Source: Lachnospiraceae bacterium
Lineage (GTDB): Bacteria; Bacillota; Clostridia; Lachnospirales; Lachnospiraceae
DNA length: 36,394 nucleotides
Direction: 5' to 3'
NCBI GenBank assembly: GCA_017431515.1
Contig: JAFRKV010000039.1
Coordinates: 1 to 36,394 of the forward strand
Shown here: positions 30,107 through 36,394 of the stretch, one piece after another
Layout of the letters: every line of letters starts with the position of its first letter
Position numbering within the stretch: the first letter of the stretch is position 1
Notes under the pieces: model-generated
Told to the model about the DNA's origin: nothing
The model's input: the letters and a program-made list of their open reading frames with translations, nothing else
Databases searched by the model: none
Position numbers and translations under genes: made by a program

Positions 30107-30829
30107 TTAGTTCCATCCGCCGGTCAGCCCGATGATCTGGCCCGTCAGATATGCCGGTGCGTTTGCCACGGAAAAGATCAGTTCCGCTGCCTCCTTCGGT
30201 GTTCCGAAACGTCCCGCCGGAATCTCCTCGCAGAGCGCCTGTTTCTCCTCTTCCGACAGGCTTCCGTTCATATCGGTGTCGATACAGCCCGGCGCGATGG
30301 CGTTTACCTGGATATTGCTGGGTGCAAGTTCCTTCGCCAGCGCCTTTGTCAGGGCATCCACGGCACCTTTTGTGGCAGAGTAGGCCGCTTCACAGCTTGC
30401 TCCGACACTCCCCCAAACGGAAGAGACATTGATGATCCGCCCCTCTTTCTTCTGCACCATACCTGGAATCGCATATTTCGTAAACAAAAAGGTACCGGTG
30501 AGATTCGTCCTGATCAGGATATCCCATGACTCCGGCGTCATTTCGGACAGCAGACCCACATAAGAAATCCCGGCATTGTTGATCAGAATGTCCACATCCT
30601 CACATTTCGAAAAGACCTGAGATACAAAGGCGCTGTCTCCCACGTGTCCCGCGAAGGTCCGTACCCGCACCTGATGCCGCGCCCCGAGCTGCTCGGCAAG
30701 GCTTTCCATCTTTTCTGTGTTGTCTTTGCAGATCAAAACCAGGTCGTATCCTGCCGCGGCAAAGCGTCTTGCTGTCTCGGCGCCGATGCCGCGGGACGCT
30801 CCCGTGATCATGACAGTTTTGTTTTTCAT
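30107..30829 (-). CDS. Short-chain dehydrogenase/reductase (FabG-like)
   Basis: A classical SDR of 240 residues, probably NADP(H)-dependent and cytosolic. The Rossmann motif TGASRGIG is at about 9-16, NNAG at about 86-89, and the catalytic set includes Ser in NVSSVWGSVG and the YSATK motif (Tyr-x-x-x-Lys). The closing GGWN is typical of 3-oxoacyl-ACP reductases. It stands outside any fatty acid gene cluster, so another alcohol/ketone substrate is possible. ATG at 30829 follows AAGGAGG at ten bases. Confidence 0.9.
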   Translation of the reverse strand: MKNKTVMITGASRGIGAETARRFAAAGYDLVLICKDNTEKMESLAEQLGARHQVRVRTFAGHVGDSAFVSQVFSKCEDVDILINNAGISYVGLLSEMTPESWDILIRTNLTGTFLFTKYAIPGMVQKKEGRIINVSSVWGSVGASCEAAYSATKGAVDALTKALAKELAPSNIQVNAIAPGCIDTDMNGSLSEEEKQALCEEIPAGRFGTPKEAAELIFSVANAPAYLTGQIIGLTGGWN

Positions 30830-30889
30830 CGGATCGTTCCTCCTTAGTTGATTGTACGGGATGGAGGACATGATTGCAACCGTGGTGCC

Positions 30890-30918
30890 ACTATACAAAG
30901 GCATTTGGTTTATGATAA
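30890..30918 (-). promoter_or_regulatory. Promoter of the FabG-like gene
   Basis: On the minus strand TTATCA (30918-30913) and TATAGT (30895-30890) are 17 bases apart, giving a leader of about 54 bases. The divergent but gene shares this 149-base intergenic region; I could not place its promoter with confidence. Confidence 0.5.
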
Positions 30919-30978
30919 AATCTTTTCATATGACAAACGGAAAATATGCTGTTTACGGCGAATAAGGGAGGGTATGAT

Positions 30979-32325
30979 ATGTCTTTTCAAGAAACCTATG
31001 AAAGCAAAAAGGTCACTGCGGCCAAGGCTGTTTCAGTCGTACAATCCGGAGACTGGATCGACTACGGCTGGACCACCTGTACACCGGATGCGCTGGACAA
31101 AGCGTTGGCAGCGCGCACTGATGAACTGACCAACGTCAATCTGCGGGGCGGCATCCTGATGAAAAAACCCGCCATCTTCGAACGCGAAGACGCCGGTGAG
31201 CATTTCACCTGGAATTCCTGGCATATGTCCGGGATCGAACGGAAAATGATCGCGCAAGGCTGCGCATTTTACAGCCCGGTCAAATATTCCGAGCTTCCGA
31301 AATACTACCGGGATATGGATGCTTCCATCAAGCCGCGTATTTTTATGACCCAGGTGACGCCGATGGACAAGCACGGCTACTTTAACTTCGGGCCCAACGC
31401 TTCCCACCTCGCCGCTGTATGTGAGCGGGCGGATATCATCATTGTGGAAGTCAATGAAAATATGCCCCGCTGCCTCGGCGGTTATGAGAACTGTATTCAT
31501 GTGGATCAGGTCACCTACATCGTGGAAGGCGACAATCCGCCCATCTGTGAGCTTGGCGCCGGTGCACCTCCCACGGATGTTGACAAAAAAGTGGCGGAAC
31601 AGATCGTGGCATTGATCCCGAACGGCGCCTGCCTGCAGCTGGGAATCGGCGGCATGCCCAACACCGTTGGCGCTATGATCGCGGATTCCGACCTGAAAGA
31701 TCTGGGTGTCCATACGGAAATGTATGTGGATGCCTTTGTGGATATTTCCAAAGCCGGTAAGATCACCGGCCTGAAGAAGAAGCTGGATCCGGGCCGTCAG
31801 GTGTACGCATTCGGTGCCGGAACCAAGAAGCTGTATGACTTCATTGATGACAATCCGGAGCTGATGAGCGCACCGGTGGATTACACCAACGATGTGCGGG
31901 TGATCTCCCAGCTGGACAATTTCATTTCCATCAACAACACCGTGGATGTGGACCTTTTCGGGCAGATTTCCGCAGAGTCCTCCGGAATCAAACATATCAG
32001 CGGTGCAGGCGGACAGTTGGATTTCGTCCTCGGTGCCTACCTGTCCAATGGCGGAAAGAGCTTCATCTGCTGCTCCTCCACCTATACCGACAAAAACGGC
32101 AATCTCCAGTCCCGCATCCTGCCGACGCTCCATCCCGGCTCTGCTGTCACCGATACCCGTGCCAACACCATGTATCTGGTCACGGAATACGGTATTGTCA
32201 ATCTGAAGGGCCTCACCACCTGGCAGAGAGCAGAAGCCATCATCGGCCTGGCGCATCCGGATTTCCGGGATGACCTCATTAAGGAAGCGGAGAAGATGAA
32301 GATCTGGAAGAAGAGTAATAAATAA
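30979..32325 (+). CDS. but: Butyryl-CoA:acetate CoA-transferase
   Basis: Transfers CoA from butyryl-CoA to acetate, the final step of butyrate formation in many gut Clostridia; cytosolic. The 448-residue length is typical. [10 protein letters not shown] (74-83) and AFVDISKAG (252-260) are the two regions on which the standard but gene primers are based. Catalytic Glu247 is in HTEMYVD, as inferred from the related 4-hydroxybutyrate CoA-transferases; GAGGQLDF (342-349) and GIGGMPNT (222-229) are further family motifs. ATG at 30979 has GGGAGGG six bases upstream. A 4-hydroxybutyrate CoA-transferase is the main alternative, but no other genes of that pathway are here. It is a single-gene unit. 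Confidence 0.93.
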   Translation: MSFQETYESKKVTAAKAVSVVQSGDWIDYGWTTCTPDALDKALAARTDELTNVNLRGGILMKKPAIFEREDAGEHFTWNSWHMSGIERKMIAQGCAFYSPVKYSELPKYYRDMDASIKPRIFMTQVTPMDKHGYFNFGPNASHLAAVCERADIIIVEVNENMPRCLGGYENCIHVDQVTYIVEGDNPPICELGAGAPPTDVDKKVAEQIVALIPNGACLQLGIGGMPNTVGAMIADSDLKDLGVHTEMYVDAFVDISKAGKITGLKKKLDPGRQVYAFGAGTKKLYDFIDDNPELMSAPVDYTNDVRVISQLDNFISINNTVDVDLFGQISAESSGIKHISGAGGQLDFVLGAYLSNGGKSFICCSSTYTDKNGNLQSRILPTLHPGSAVTDTRANTMYLVTEYGIVNLKGLTTWQRAEAIIGLAHPDFRDDLIKEAEKMKIWKKSNK

Positions 32326-32338
32326 AAATATCTACCCC

Positions 32339-32478
32339 GCAAGAAAGGCAGCCATATTTCAACGCAGGATCGCTCTCGCTACATGAAAAACGTAGCGGTA
32401 CTAAATGAGCAAAGAACACTCGTTAAGTACCGGCGTTTTTCAATGTTCCTGCTAATGAAATATGGCTGTCTTTCTTGC
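32339..32478. repeat. 140-bp element with 23-bp terminal inverted repeats
   Basis: The ends 32339-32361 and 32456-32478 are inverted repeats with 22 of 23 positions matching. Inside, GCAGGA (32364-32369) pairs with TCCTGC (32447-32452). Between these are two further hairpins: CGCTAC...GTAGCG near 32377-32397, and GTACTAAATGAG with CTCGTTAAGTAC near 32398-32430. The whole folds into a branched cruciform. It fills the gap between but and the convergent S66 peptidase gene. There is no T run after it, so it is not an ordinary terminator. A MITE or REPIN-like element, or a structured RNA 3' end, is possible. Confidence 0.75.
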
Positions 32479-33492
32479 TCAGCTCAGTTTCATCTCTATG
32501 CTATAGTCGTTTCCTGCGACGACCACGTTTGCGACACTTCCGCAGATCAGCGGCACCATGGGCGGAAGGTGGCCGATATCCAGATCCTGAATGATCGGGA
32601 CATGGAGGCTGCCCAGGATTCCCGTTACAGCAGTATGGCGGTCTAATCCCATCATGGGCTCGTCATAGATCCGGGGGCGCCCGATCAGAAAGCCTCTCGC
32701 ATTTGTAAACCAGCCCGCTTCCTTCATCTGCCACAAGGCGCGGCGGATGGAAAACACGTTCAGATCACAGGCTTCCAGGAACCAGATGATGCCATCCTCT
32801 CTGTACTTGTCCTGAAACTCCTCTACATGATCATAGGCTGTGCCGACCAGATTGGTCAGAATGTCAAGACACCCGCCCAGCAGACGCCCGGAAAAAGAAC
32901 CGTCCTCTCCGACCAGTACTCTTTTTTCCGTCAGGTTGTACGGAACGGTGGGATGTGTCTCGTCCTTCAGGCTTTCCAGCTCCCATTTCTCGTAGCCCTC
33001 CACCGTCAGGCGTTCCCCTTTTATCACATCAAAGGCGTCCTGAATGGAAGCATCCCACACATCCATACCGAATGCCCCCGCACAGGGGCCGTAGACTGCC
33101 GCAGTATCACAGATCGTCGGCAGAAGAAAGGTGAAGTTCGTATTATCGGAATAGCCCATATACCATTTCGGAGGTGCATTCCGGATCTTCTCGAAGTTCA
33201 GGTGCGGCAGGATCTCACACATCAGCTCTCCGCCGCCGCAGGAAACCAGGACATCCGTCGTGTCCGCGCAGTAGTATTCCTCCAATTCCTTCGCGCAGAG
33301 CTCCGGCGTGTTGCTGATCCCGATACCGCTTTCCGCGCGGCAATTGGGCCCCAGCACGGTCTGATAGCCCATTCCTTCAAACTTTTTGATTGCGCCGTCA
33401 AATGCAGTGCGATAGGGTTCTGTCGCGCACCCGAAGGAAGGGGCCACAAAGCCGATGCGTCCGTGGTCTTGTAAAAATGCGCCGTATCTCAT
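32479..33492 (-). CDS. S66 family peptidase (LD-carboxypeptidase/MccF type)
   Basis: A 337-residue serine peptidase of family S66, whose members cleave murein tetrapeptides between L and D centres or inactivate microcin C-type compounds. The catalytic triad is visible: Ser115 in GYSDNTN, Glu240 in FLEACD and His308 in IGHLPP. There is no signal peptide, so it acts in the cytosol, in recycling or in self-protection. The MccF branch and the LdcA branch cannot be separated by eye. It begins 11 bases after an Lgt-like gene with AAGGAGG, and its stop codon touches the right end of the 140-bp element. Confidence 0.92.
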   Translation of the reverse strand: MRYGAFLQDHGRIGFVAPSFGCATEPYRTAFDGAIKKFEGMGYQTVLGPNCRAESGIGISNTPELCAKELEEYYCADTTDVLVSCGGGELMCEILPHLNFEKIRNAPPKWYMGYSDNTNFTFLLPTICDTAAVYGPCAGAFGMDVWDASIQDAFDVIKGERLTVEGYEKWELESLKDETHPTVPYNLTEKRVLVGEDGSFSGRLLGGCLDILTNLVGTAYDHVEEFQDKYREDGIIWFLEACDLNVFSIRRALWQMKEAGWFTNARGFLIGRPRIYDEPMMGLDRHTAVTGILGSLHVPIIQDLDIGHLPPMVPLICGSVANVVVAGNDYSIEMKLS

Positions 33493-33503
33493 GCGTTTCC
33501 TCC

Positions 33504-34334
33504 TTAAATAGCTTGGTTTCTATCTGCCTCATTTCCGTCTGACTCTGAGCGGTCTTTCTTCTGCAAGGAATCGTTTTTCTTCTTTCTCTTTCGTAAGATC
33601 AAAACAACGATCGCCGCCGTGACAGCAATCAGACTGATCCACTGCGAGGTGGAAAAGGGCCCGTAAATCCCGCGGCCTTCGTCATAACGCAGATATTCCA
33701 GCAGGAATCGATCAATCCCGTACAGAATCAGATAGGTTTCGATCGTATAGTCAGATTCAAAACGCAGTGTCAGGATTCCCAGGATCAGGGAGATCACGAA
33801 TAGTGTCCCAGACTCCAGAAGCTGCACGGGAAACAGTTCAATCCCCGGAACCGCAAAGGAATTCTCCGGAAACACAACCGCGCCCGGGCCATGATAGGGG
33901 ATCCCGTAGCAGCAGCCGGCCATAAAACAACCCAGACGTCCGAATGCATGGGCAAAGGGACAGAGAAAGATTACTTTTTTGATATAGTAAACGGCATCAA
34001 TCTTATGGATCTTTCCCGCAAGAAAGATCATCGCCAATCCGCCGAAAAGACCGCCGTAAAAAACAAACCCGCCCTGTAACAGCAGCATCAAATATGATGG
34101 CTCGAAGATCCGGTTCCACTCAATATAAGGAACAGCCGTTATCAGATACAGCCCCTTGGAGCCCACCAACGCACCGATCAGCATATAGGCCTCCAGGAGG
34201 ATCAGGTTATCCGTATCGATCTTCAGTTTTTTTCGAAATAATAGAGCAAGAAGATTCGCAAGGATCCCACCCGTGGTGATCAGGAGCCCGTATGCCGGAA
34301 TCCTTCGCCCTAAAAACTCAATAAATACATGCAT
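33504..34334 (-). CDS. Lgt-family membrane protein (diacylglyceryl transferase-like)
   Basis: A 276-residue protein with about seven membrane helices, of the Lgt family, which attaches diacylglyceryl to lipoprotein Cys. The family's core appears as AHAFGRLGCFMAGCCYG (His129, Arg133). The canonical Lgt signature has GRxGNFxNxE; here Asn and Glu are lost and three Cys appear, so it may not be the housekeeping enzyme. FGGLFGGL and PVQLLES motifs are kept. The C-terminus is a charged tail of about 30 residues. No strong ribosome binding site precedes the ATG at 34334. It is probably co-transcribed with the S66 peptidase. Confidence 0.82.
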   Translation of the reverse strand: MHVFIEFLGRRIPAYGLLITTGGILANLLALLFRKKLKIDTDNLILLEAYMLIGALVGSKGLYLITAVPYIEWNRIFEPSYLMLLLQGGFVFYGGLFGGLAMIFLAGKIHKIDAVYYIKKVIFLCPFAHAFGRLGCFMAGCCYGIPYHGPGAVVFPENSFAVPGIELFPVQLLESGTLFVISLILGILTLRFESDYTIETYLILYGIDRFLLEYLRYDEGRGIYGPFSTSQWISLIAVTAAIVVLILRKRKKKNDSLQKKDRSESDGNEADRNQAI

Positions 34335-34393
34335 TTTTTGTTGTCTATGTCTGTGTAAAAATAATGCAGACTTTCTCTATAGTAATAAAAAAG

Positions 34394-34424
34394 AAAAAAG
34401 TCCCTGCATAGAAATGCAAGGACT
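34394..34424 (-). terminator. Terminator of the small membrane protein gene
   Basis: AGTCCTTGCA (34424-34415) and TGCAGGGACT (34408-34399) pair, with one G-T pair, around a six-base loop. On the minus strand they are followed by TTTTTCTTTTTT. It lies 16 bases past the stop of the gene. Confidence 0.92.
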
Positions 34425-34440
34425 GTTTCTTTTGCGTGAA

Positions 34441-34725
34441 TTATAATGCGCCTGTTGCTGCGCCAATCGCAGAGCCGATCATGCCAACGCAAGCAACAGC
34501 AGCAATAACAGCGATTGCAGTGATGACAAGGGAAATGATGGAAAGAATCATTCCTGCAGTTGCCATACCGCTCGGCTGACCAGCAGCTTTTGCTTTCTTT
34601 CTTGCGATCACGCCAAGGATCACACCAACGATCGCACAGATCAAACCGATAATACCGCCGCCCGGGATCGGAACGAAGCAAAGCACAACACCGACAATGC
34701 CAAGTACTAATGATGCTATAGCCAT
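34441..34725 (-). CDS. Small two- or three-helix membrane protein (DUF4190-like)
   Basis: A 94-residue protein that is nearly all hydrophobic: helices at about 3-18, 22-38 and 60-84, with a short basic loop RKKAKAAGQ between the second and third. The pattern ASLVLGIVG...GVILGVIARKKA...GMATAGMILSIISLV matches the DUF4190 type, of unknown function. ATG at 34725 is set by AAGGAGG at seven bases, which removes the nine residues of the longer frame. It has its own promoter and terminator. Confidence 0.8.
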   Translation of the reverse strand: MAIASLVLGIVGVVLCFVPIPGGGIIGLICAIVGVILGVIARKKAKAAGQPSGMATAGMILSIISLVITAIAVIAAVACVGMIGSAIGAATGAL

Positions 34726-34761
34726 AACTATCCTCCTTTCAAGTAACAACACTACTGTATC

Positions 34762-34790
34762 AAAATAGCATAAGTCTATTTAAAAAACAA
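34762..34790 (-). promoter_or_regulatory. Promoter of the small membrane protein gene
   Basis: On the minus strand TTGTTT (34790-34785) and TATTTT (34767-34762) are 17 bases apart, the latter preceded by TGC (extended -10). The leader would be about 30 bases. Confidence 0.45.
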
Positions 34791-34842
34791 GGAAAAATTT
34801 ATCTGTATCACGACCATTGGAATACAATTTGGAAAATGAAAA

Positions 34843-35118
34843 TCACTCCCAAAACCGTTCCATATAAGCTCTGGCCACTGGGTTGGCGGTATGCAGTTTC
34901 ACGGGATAAAAGGTTTCACGCTCTGCGAGCCAGTCCAGAAGTTTGATGGCGTCTCCACCGTCAGAAGCATAATCTCCGAGATCATGATCCAGATCCAATA
35001 GTTCAATCTCGATCCCGTTCTGTTCGGCCTCCTCGATCATTGCAATTGCCTCATTTACCGACCTGGCGCCTTCATATCCTGACGGCACCGGTCGCAGATC
35101 ATCCAGCCATAGCTTCAT
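34843..35118 (-). CDS. cREC-like (cyclic-phosphate processing receiver) protein
   Basis: A 91-residue cytosolic protein resembling the cREC domain, a receiver-like fold with a proposed role in cyclic-phosphate chemistry. Motifs are MKLWLDDLRPVPSGYEGA at the start and LLDLDHDLGDYASDGGDA in the middle (acidic residues likely bind metal), followed by LHTANP. The ATG at 35118 is preceded by GGAGGAAG and overlaps the stop of the pseudouridine synthase gene (ATGA), which implies coupling. The biological role is unknown; the coupling to an RNA modification gene may hint at RNA. Confidence 0.78.
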   Translation of the reverse strand: MKLWLDDLRPVPSGYEGARSVNEAIAMIEEAEQNGIEIELLDLDHDLGDYASDGGDAIKLLDWLAERETFYPVKLHTANPVARAYMERFWE

Positions 35119-35813
35119 TTGCAAACTTCCTCCCTTTCCGTTATAAGCCTCTCAAACCATGCTCCCTTAGGCGTGGTTTCATAATCCTGACGCGCGCCGC
35201 TTAATGGATGGCGAAAGCGCAGGCGATATGCACAAAGTGCCAGAGGCAGCGCATCCTGATCCTGCATAATCCCGTACTTCCGGTCGCCCAGCAACGGCCA
35301 GCCGTGGAAGGCCATCTGGGCACGAATCTGATGATGTCGGCCGGTCAACAAGCGGATCTCTACCAATGCTAGGTCTCCATCGGTCTTGATCTTTCGGAAA
35401 TCCAGAAGTGCTTCCTTTGCCCCTTTTGTTCCTTCCGGCACGATCTTGGAAAGGTTCGTGCTTGCATCCTTTTTGATGTAATCTCTCAGATGCCCTTTCT
35501 CAGGAAGGTTTTGATCCATAAGAACCGCGAGATACCATTTTTCCATCTCTCCCCGCGCAAGCTGCCCAGAAAGGTTGGCGGCGGCTTTTTCGTTTTTTGC
35601 AAACAATACAAGCCCTTCCACGGGCTGATCCAGGCGGTTGATTGGCGCGATATAAGGGGTTTCTCCTTTTTCTGCACGGTAGTTCTTCAGCAGGCTGACA
35701 AGATCCTGCTTCCCGGTCTGTTTTGTCTGTACTGCGATTCCTGGTTTTTTATGTAATACGATGAGATCTTCGTCTTCGTATTGGATCGATTCTTTGAGTT
35801 CCTGTTCTGTCAT
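35115..35813 (-). CDS. RluA-family RNA pseudouridine synthase
   Basis: Isomerises uridine to pseudouridine in rRNA or tRNA. The 232-residue protein has the RluA catalytic motif NRLDQPVEGLVLFAK with catalytic Asp61 (in RLD), and later motifs RLLTGRHHQIRAQMAFHGWPLLGDRKYG and LCAYRLRFRHP. There is no N-terminal S4 domain, so it is one of the short forms (RluA- or YqcB/TruC-like). The target base cannot be inferred. Upstream is the metK terminator. Confidence 0.92.
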   Translation of the reverse strand: MTEQELKESIQYEDEDLIVLHKKPGIAVQTKQTGKQDLVSLLKNYRAEKGETPYIAPINRLDQPVEGLVLFAKNEKAAANLSGQLARGEMEKWYLAVLMDQNLPEKGHLRDYIKKDASTNLSKIVPEGTKGAKEALLDFRKIKTDGDLALVEIRLLTGRHHQIRAQMAFHGWPLLGDRKYGIMQDQDALPLALCAYRLRFRHPLSGARQDYETTPKGAWFERLITEREEVCK

Positions 35814-35830
35814 GATTCTCCCTGTGCATC

Positions 35831-35864
35831 AAAAAGCTGCCGCATCCCTGGGAATGCGACAGCT
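35831..35864 (-). terminator. Terminator of metK
   Basis: AGCTGTCGCATTCCC (35864-35850) and GGGATGCGGCAGCT (35848-35835) pair almost completely with a tiny loop and are followed by TTTTTG on the minus strand. It lies 17 bases past the metK stop. Confidence 0.92.
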
Positions 35865-35881
35865 CTTCTTTGTTACAACGA

Positions 35882-36322
35882 TTACAGATACTTCTTCAGC
35901 GCCTCTGCCTTATCGGTCTGCTCCCAGGGGAGATTCAGATCGTTGCGGCCGAAATGTCCGTATGCCGCGGTCTGCTTGTAGATCGGACGGCGAAGATCCA
36001 GCATCTTGATGATGCCTGCCGGACGAAGGTCGAAGTTCTCACGGATGATGGAAACCAGCTTCTCATCGGAAAGCTTACCGGTACCGAAAGTATCGATCAT
36101 AACGGAGGTCGGCTCAGCCACGCCGATCGCGTAGGAAAGCTGAATCTCTGCTCTGTCTGCGAGGCCTGCCGCAACGATGTTCTTTGCCACATAACGTGCT
36201 GCGTATGCTGCGGAACGGTCCACCTTCGTGCAGTCCTTGCCGGAGAACGCACCGCCGCCGTGACGAGCGTATCCGCCGTAGGTATCTACGATGATCTTGC
36301 GGCCGGTCAGACCAGCATCACC
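35882..36322 (-). CDS. metK: S-adenosylmethionine synthetase, C-terminal part only
   Basis: The last 146 codons of MetK, which makes S-adenosylmethionine from methionine and ATP. The sequence [16 protein letters not shown], then [10 protein letters not shown] and [12 protein letters not shown], matches the C-terminal third of the family, including the GGGAFSGKD motif; the end [23 protein letters not shown] is also as expected. The frame continues to 36322 and then meets unrelated G+C-rich sequence: the residues that should precede GDAGLT (Gly-Pro-His/Gln) are missing. The gene is therefore cut by the junction; the N-terminal two thirds, its promoter and any SAM riboswitch are outside view. 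Confidence 0.93.
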   Translation of the reverse strand, partial: GDAGLTGRKIIVDTYGGYARHGGGAFSGKDCTKVDRSAAYAARYVAKNIVAAGLADRAEIQLSYAIGVAEPTSVMIDTFGTGKLSDEKLVSIIRENFDLRPAGIIKMLDLRRPIYKQTAAYGHFGRNDLNLPWEQTDKAEALKKYL

Positions 36323-36394
36323 CCGCGCGCTGGACGCGCTCGGCGCCGCGCGCCTCGCGCTGGACGCCGGCTATATGCCGGACGCGGTGCTGAC
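36323..36394 (+). other. Very G+C-rich fragment, probably foreign (MnmE-like?)
   Basis: About four fifths of these 72 bases are G or C by hand count, far above the rest of the window. On the plus strand from 36324 they read [20 protein letters not shown] and on to AVL, an Ala/Leu-rich helix-like string. This resembles the C-terminal helical part of the tRNA modification GTPase MnmE, where a pattern of this kind precedes the final FCVGK, but the match is from memory and short. The fragment joins metK out of place, so a chimeric assembly is likelier than a natural fusion. Confidence 0.35.

Noticed and set aside
32339-32478. Ordinary bidirectional terminator for but and the S66 gene
   Set aside because: Neither side of the long stem is followed by a T run, and the branched inside is not typical for a terminator.
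1-36394. CRISPR array, prophage or transposase genes
   Set aside because: I found no regularly spaced repeats, no phage structural genes and no transposase or integrase frame in the window.

Overview
The window looks like a piece of a gut Clostridia (Lachnospiraceae-type) genome, probably a metagenomic contig. The genes are Firmicutes-like, have strong Shine-Dalgarno sites, and are packed into long operons with 4-base stop/start overlaps. The butyryl-CoA:acetate CoA-transferase gene carries the two protein signatures on which the usual but gene surveys are based, so the organism is probably a butyrate producer. Both ends look abnormal. The left end has an AT-rich stretch and only the 5' half of a tRNA-Pro. 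At the right end metK stops in mid-gene at a junction with about 70 bases of very G+C-rich sequence, most simply a chimeric join.

Layout. 1-386: AT-rich leader, a terminator and the tRNA remnant. 387-10135 (minus): a tightly coupled six-gene envelope operon with a GH1 glycosidase carrying a C-terminal extension, two YhgE/Pip-family membrane proteins with a small acidic membrane protein between them, a class A penicillin-binding protein and a small anchored protein. 10258-14056: a CapA-type lipoprotein gene, divergent from the GH1 operon through back-to-back promoters, a low-molecular-weight tyrosine phosphatase, and a decayed STT3-type oligosaccharyltransferase gene. 14063-19918 (minus): dtd with a small partner gene, a DMT transporter, and a phosphorelay set (Hpt protein, HD-GYP plus receiver, 7TM-PAS hybrid histidine kinase).

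20082-28587 (minus) is the centre of interest: a ten-gene operon with one strong promoter and one terminator, apparently dedicated to handling sulfur. In transcription order it encodes a MetY-like sulfhydrylase, a JAMM peptidase, a fusion of ubiquitin-like (MoaD/ThiS) domain + E1-like adenylyltransferase + rhodanese, a family 2A-type encapsulin shell protein, a SufS-like cysteine desulfurase with a long Pro-rich N-terminus (the expected encapsulin cargo), a ThiS-like carrier with a three-residue tail after its Gly-Gly, a second E1-like enzyme, a second JAMM peptidase, a TusA-like protein and a serine O-acetyltransferase. The simplest reading is that sulfur from cysteine passes through an encapsulated desulfurase, is loaded as thiocarboxylate onto two ubiquitin-like carriers that need peptidase trimming, and is used with O-acetylserine or O-acetylhomoserine to make cysteine or homocysteine. 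A palindrome over the -35 box suggests control by an Rrf2-type (CymR/IscR-like) repressor.

28714-36322: an operon of hpf (hibernation factor) and a pseudo-receiver/receiver protein, a FabG-like reductase divergent from but, a 140-bp element with 23-bp inverted ends, an S66 peptidase with an Lgt-like membrane protein, a small two-helix membrane protein, an RluA-type pseudouridine synthase with a cREC-like protein, and the 3' part of metK. Apart from metK and the STT3 remnant the genes look intact.
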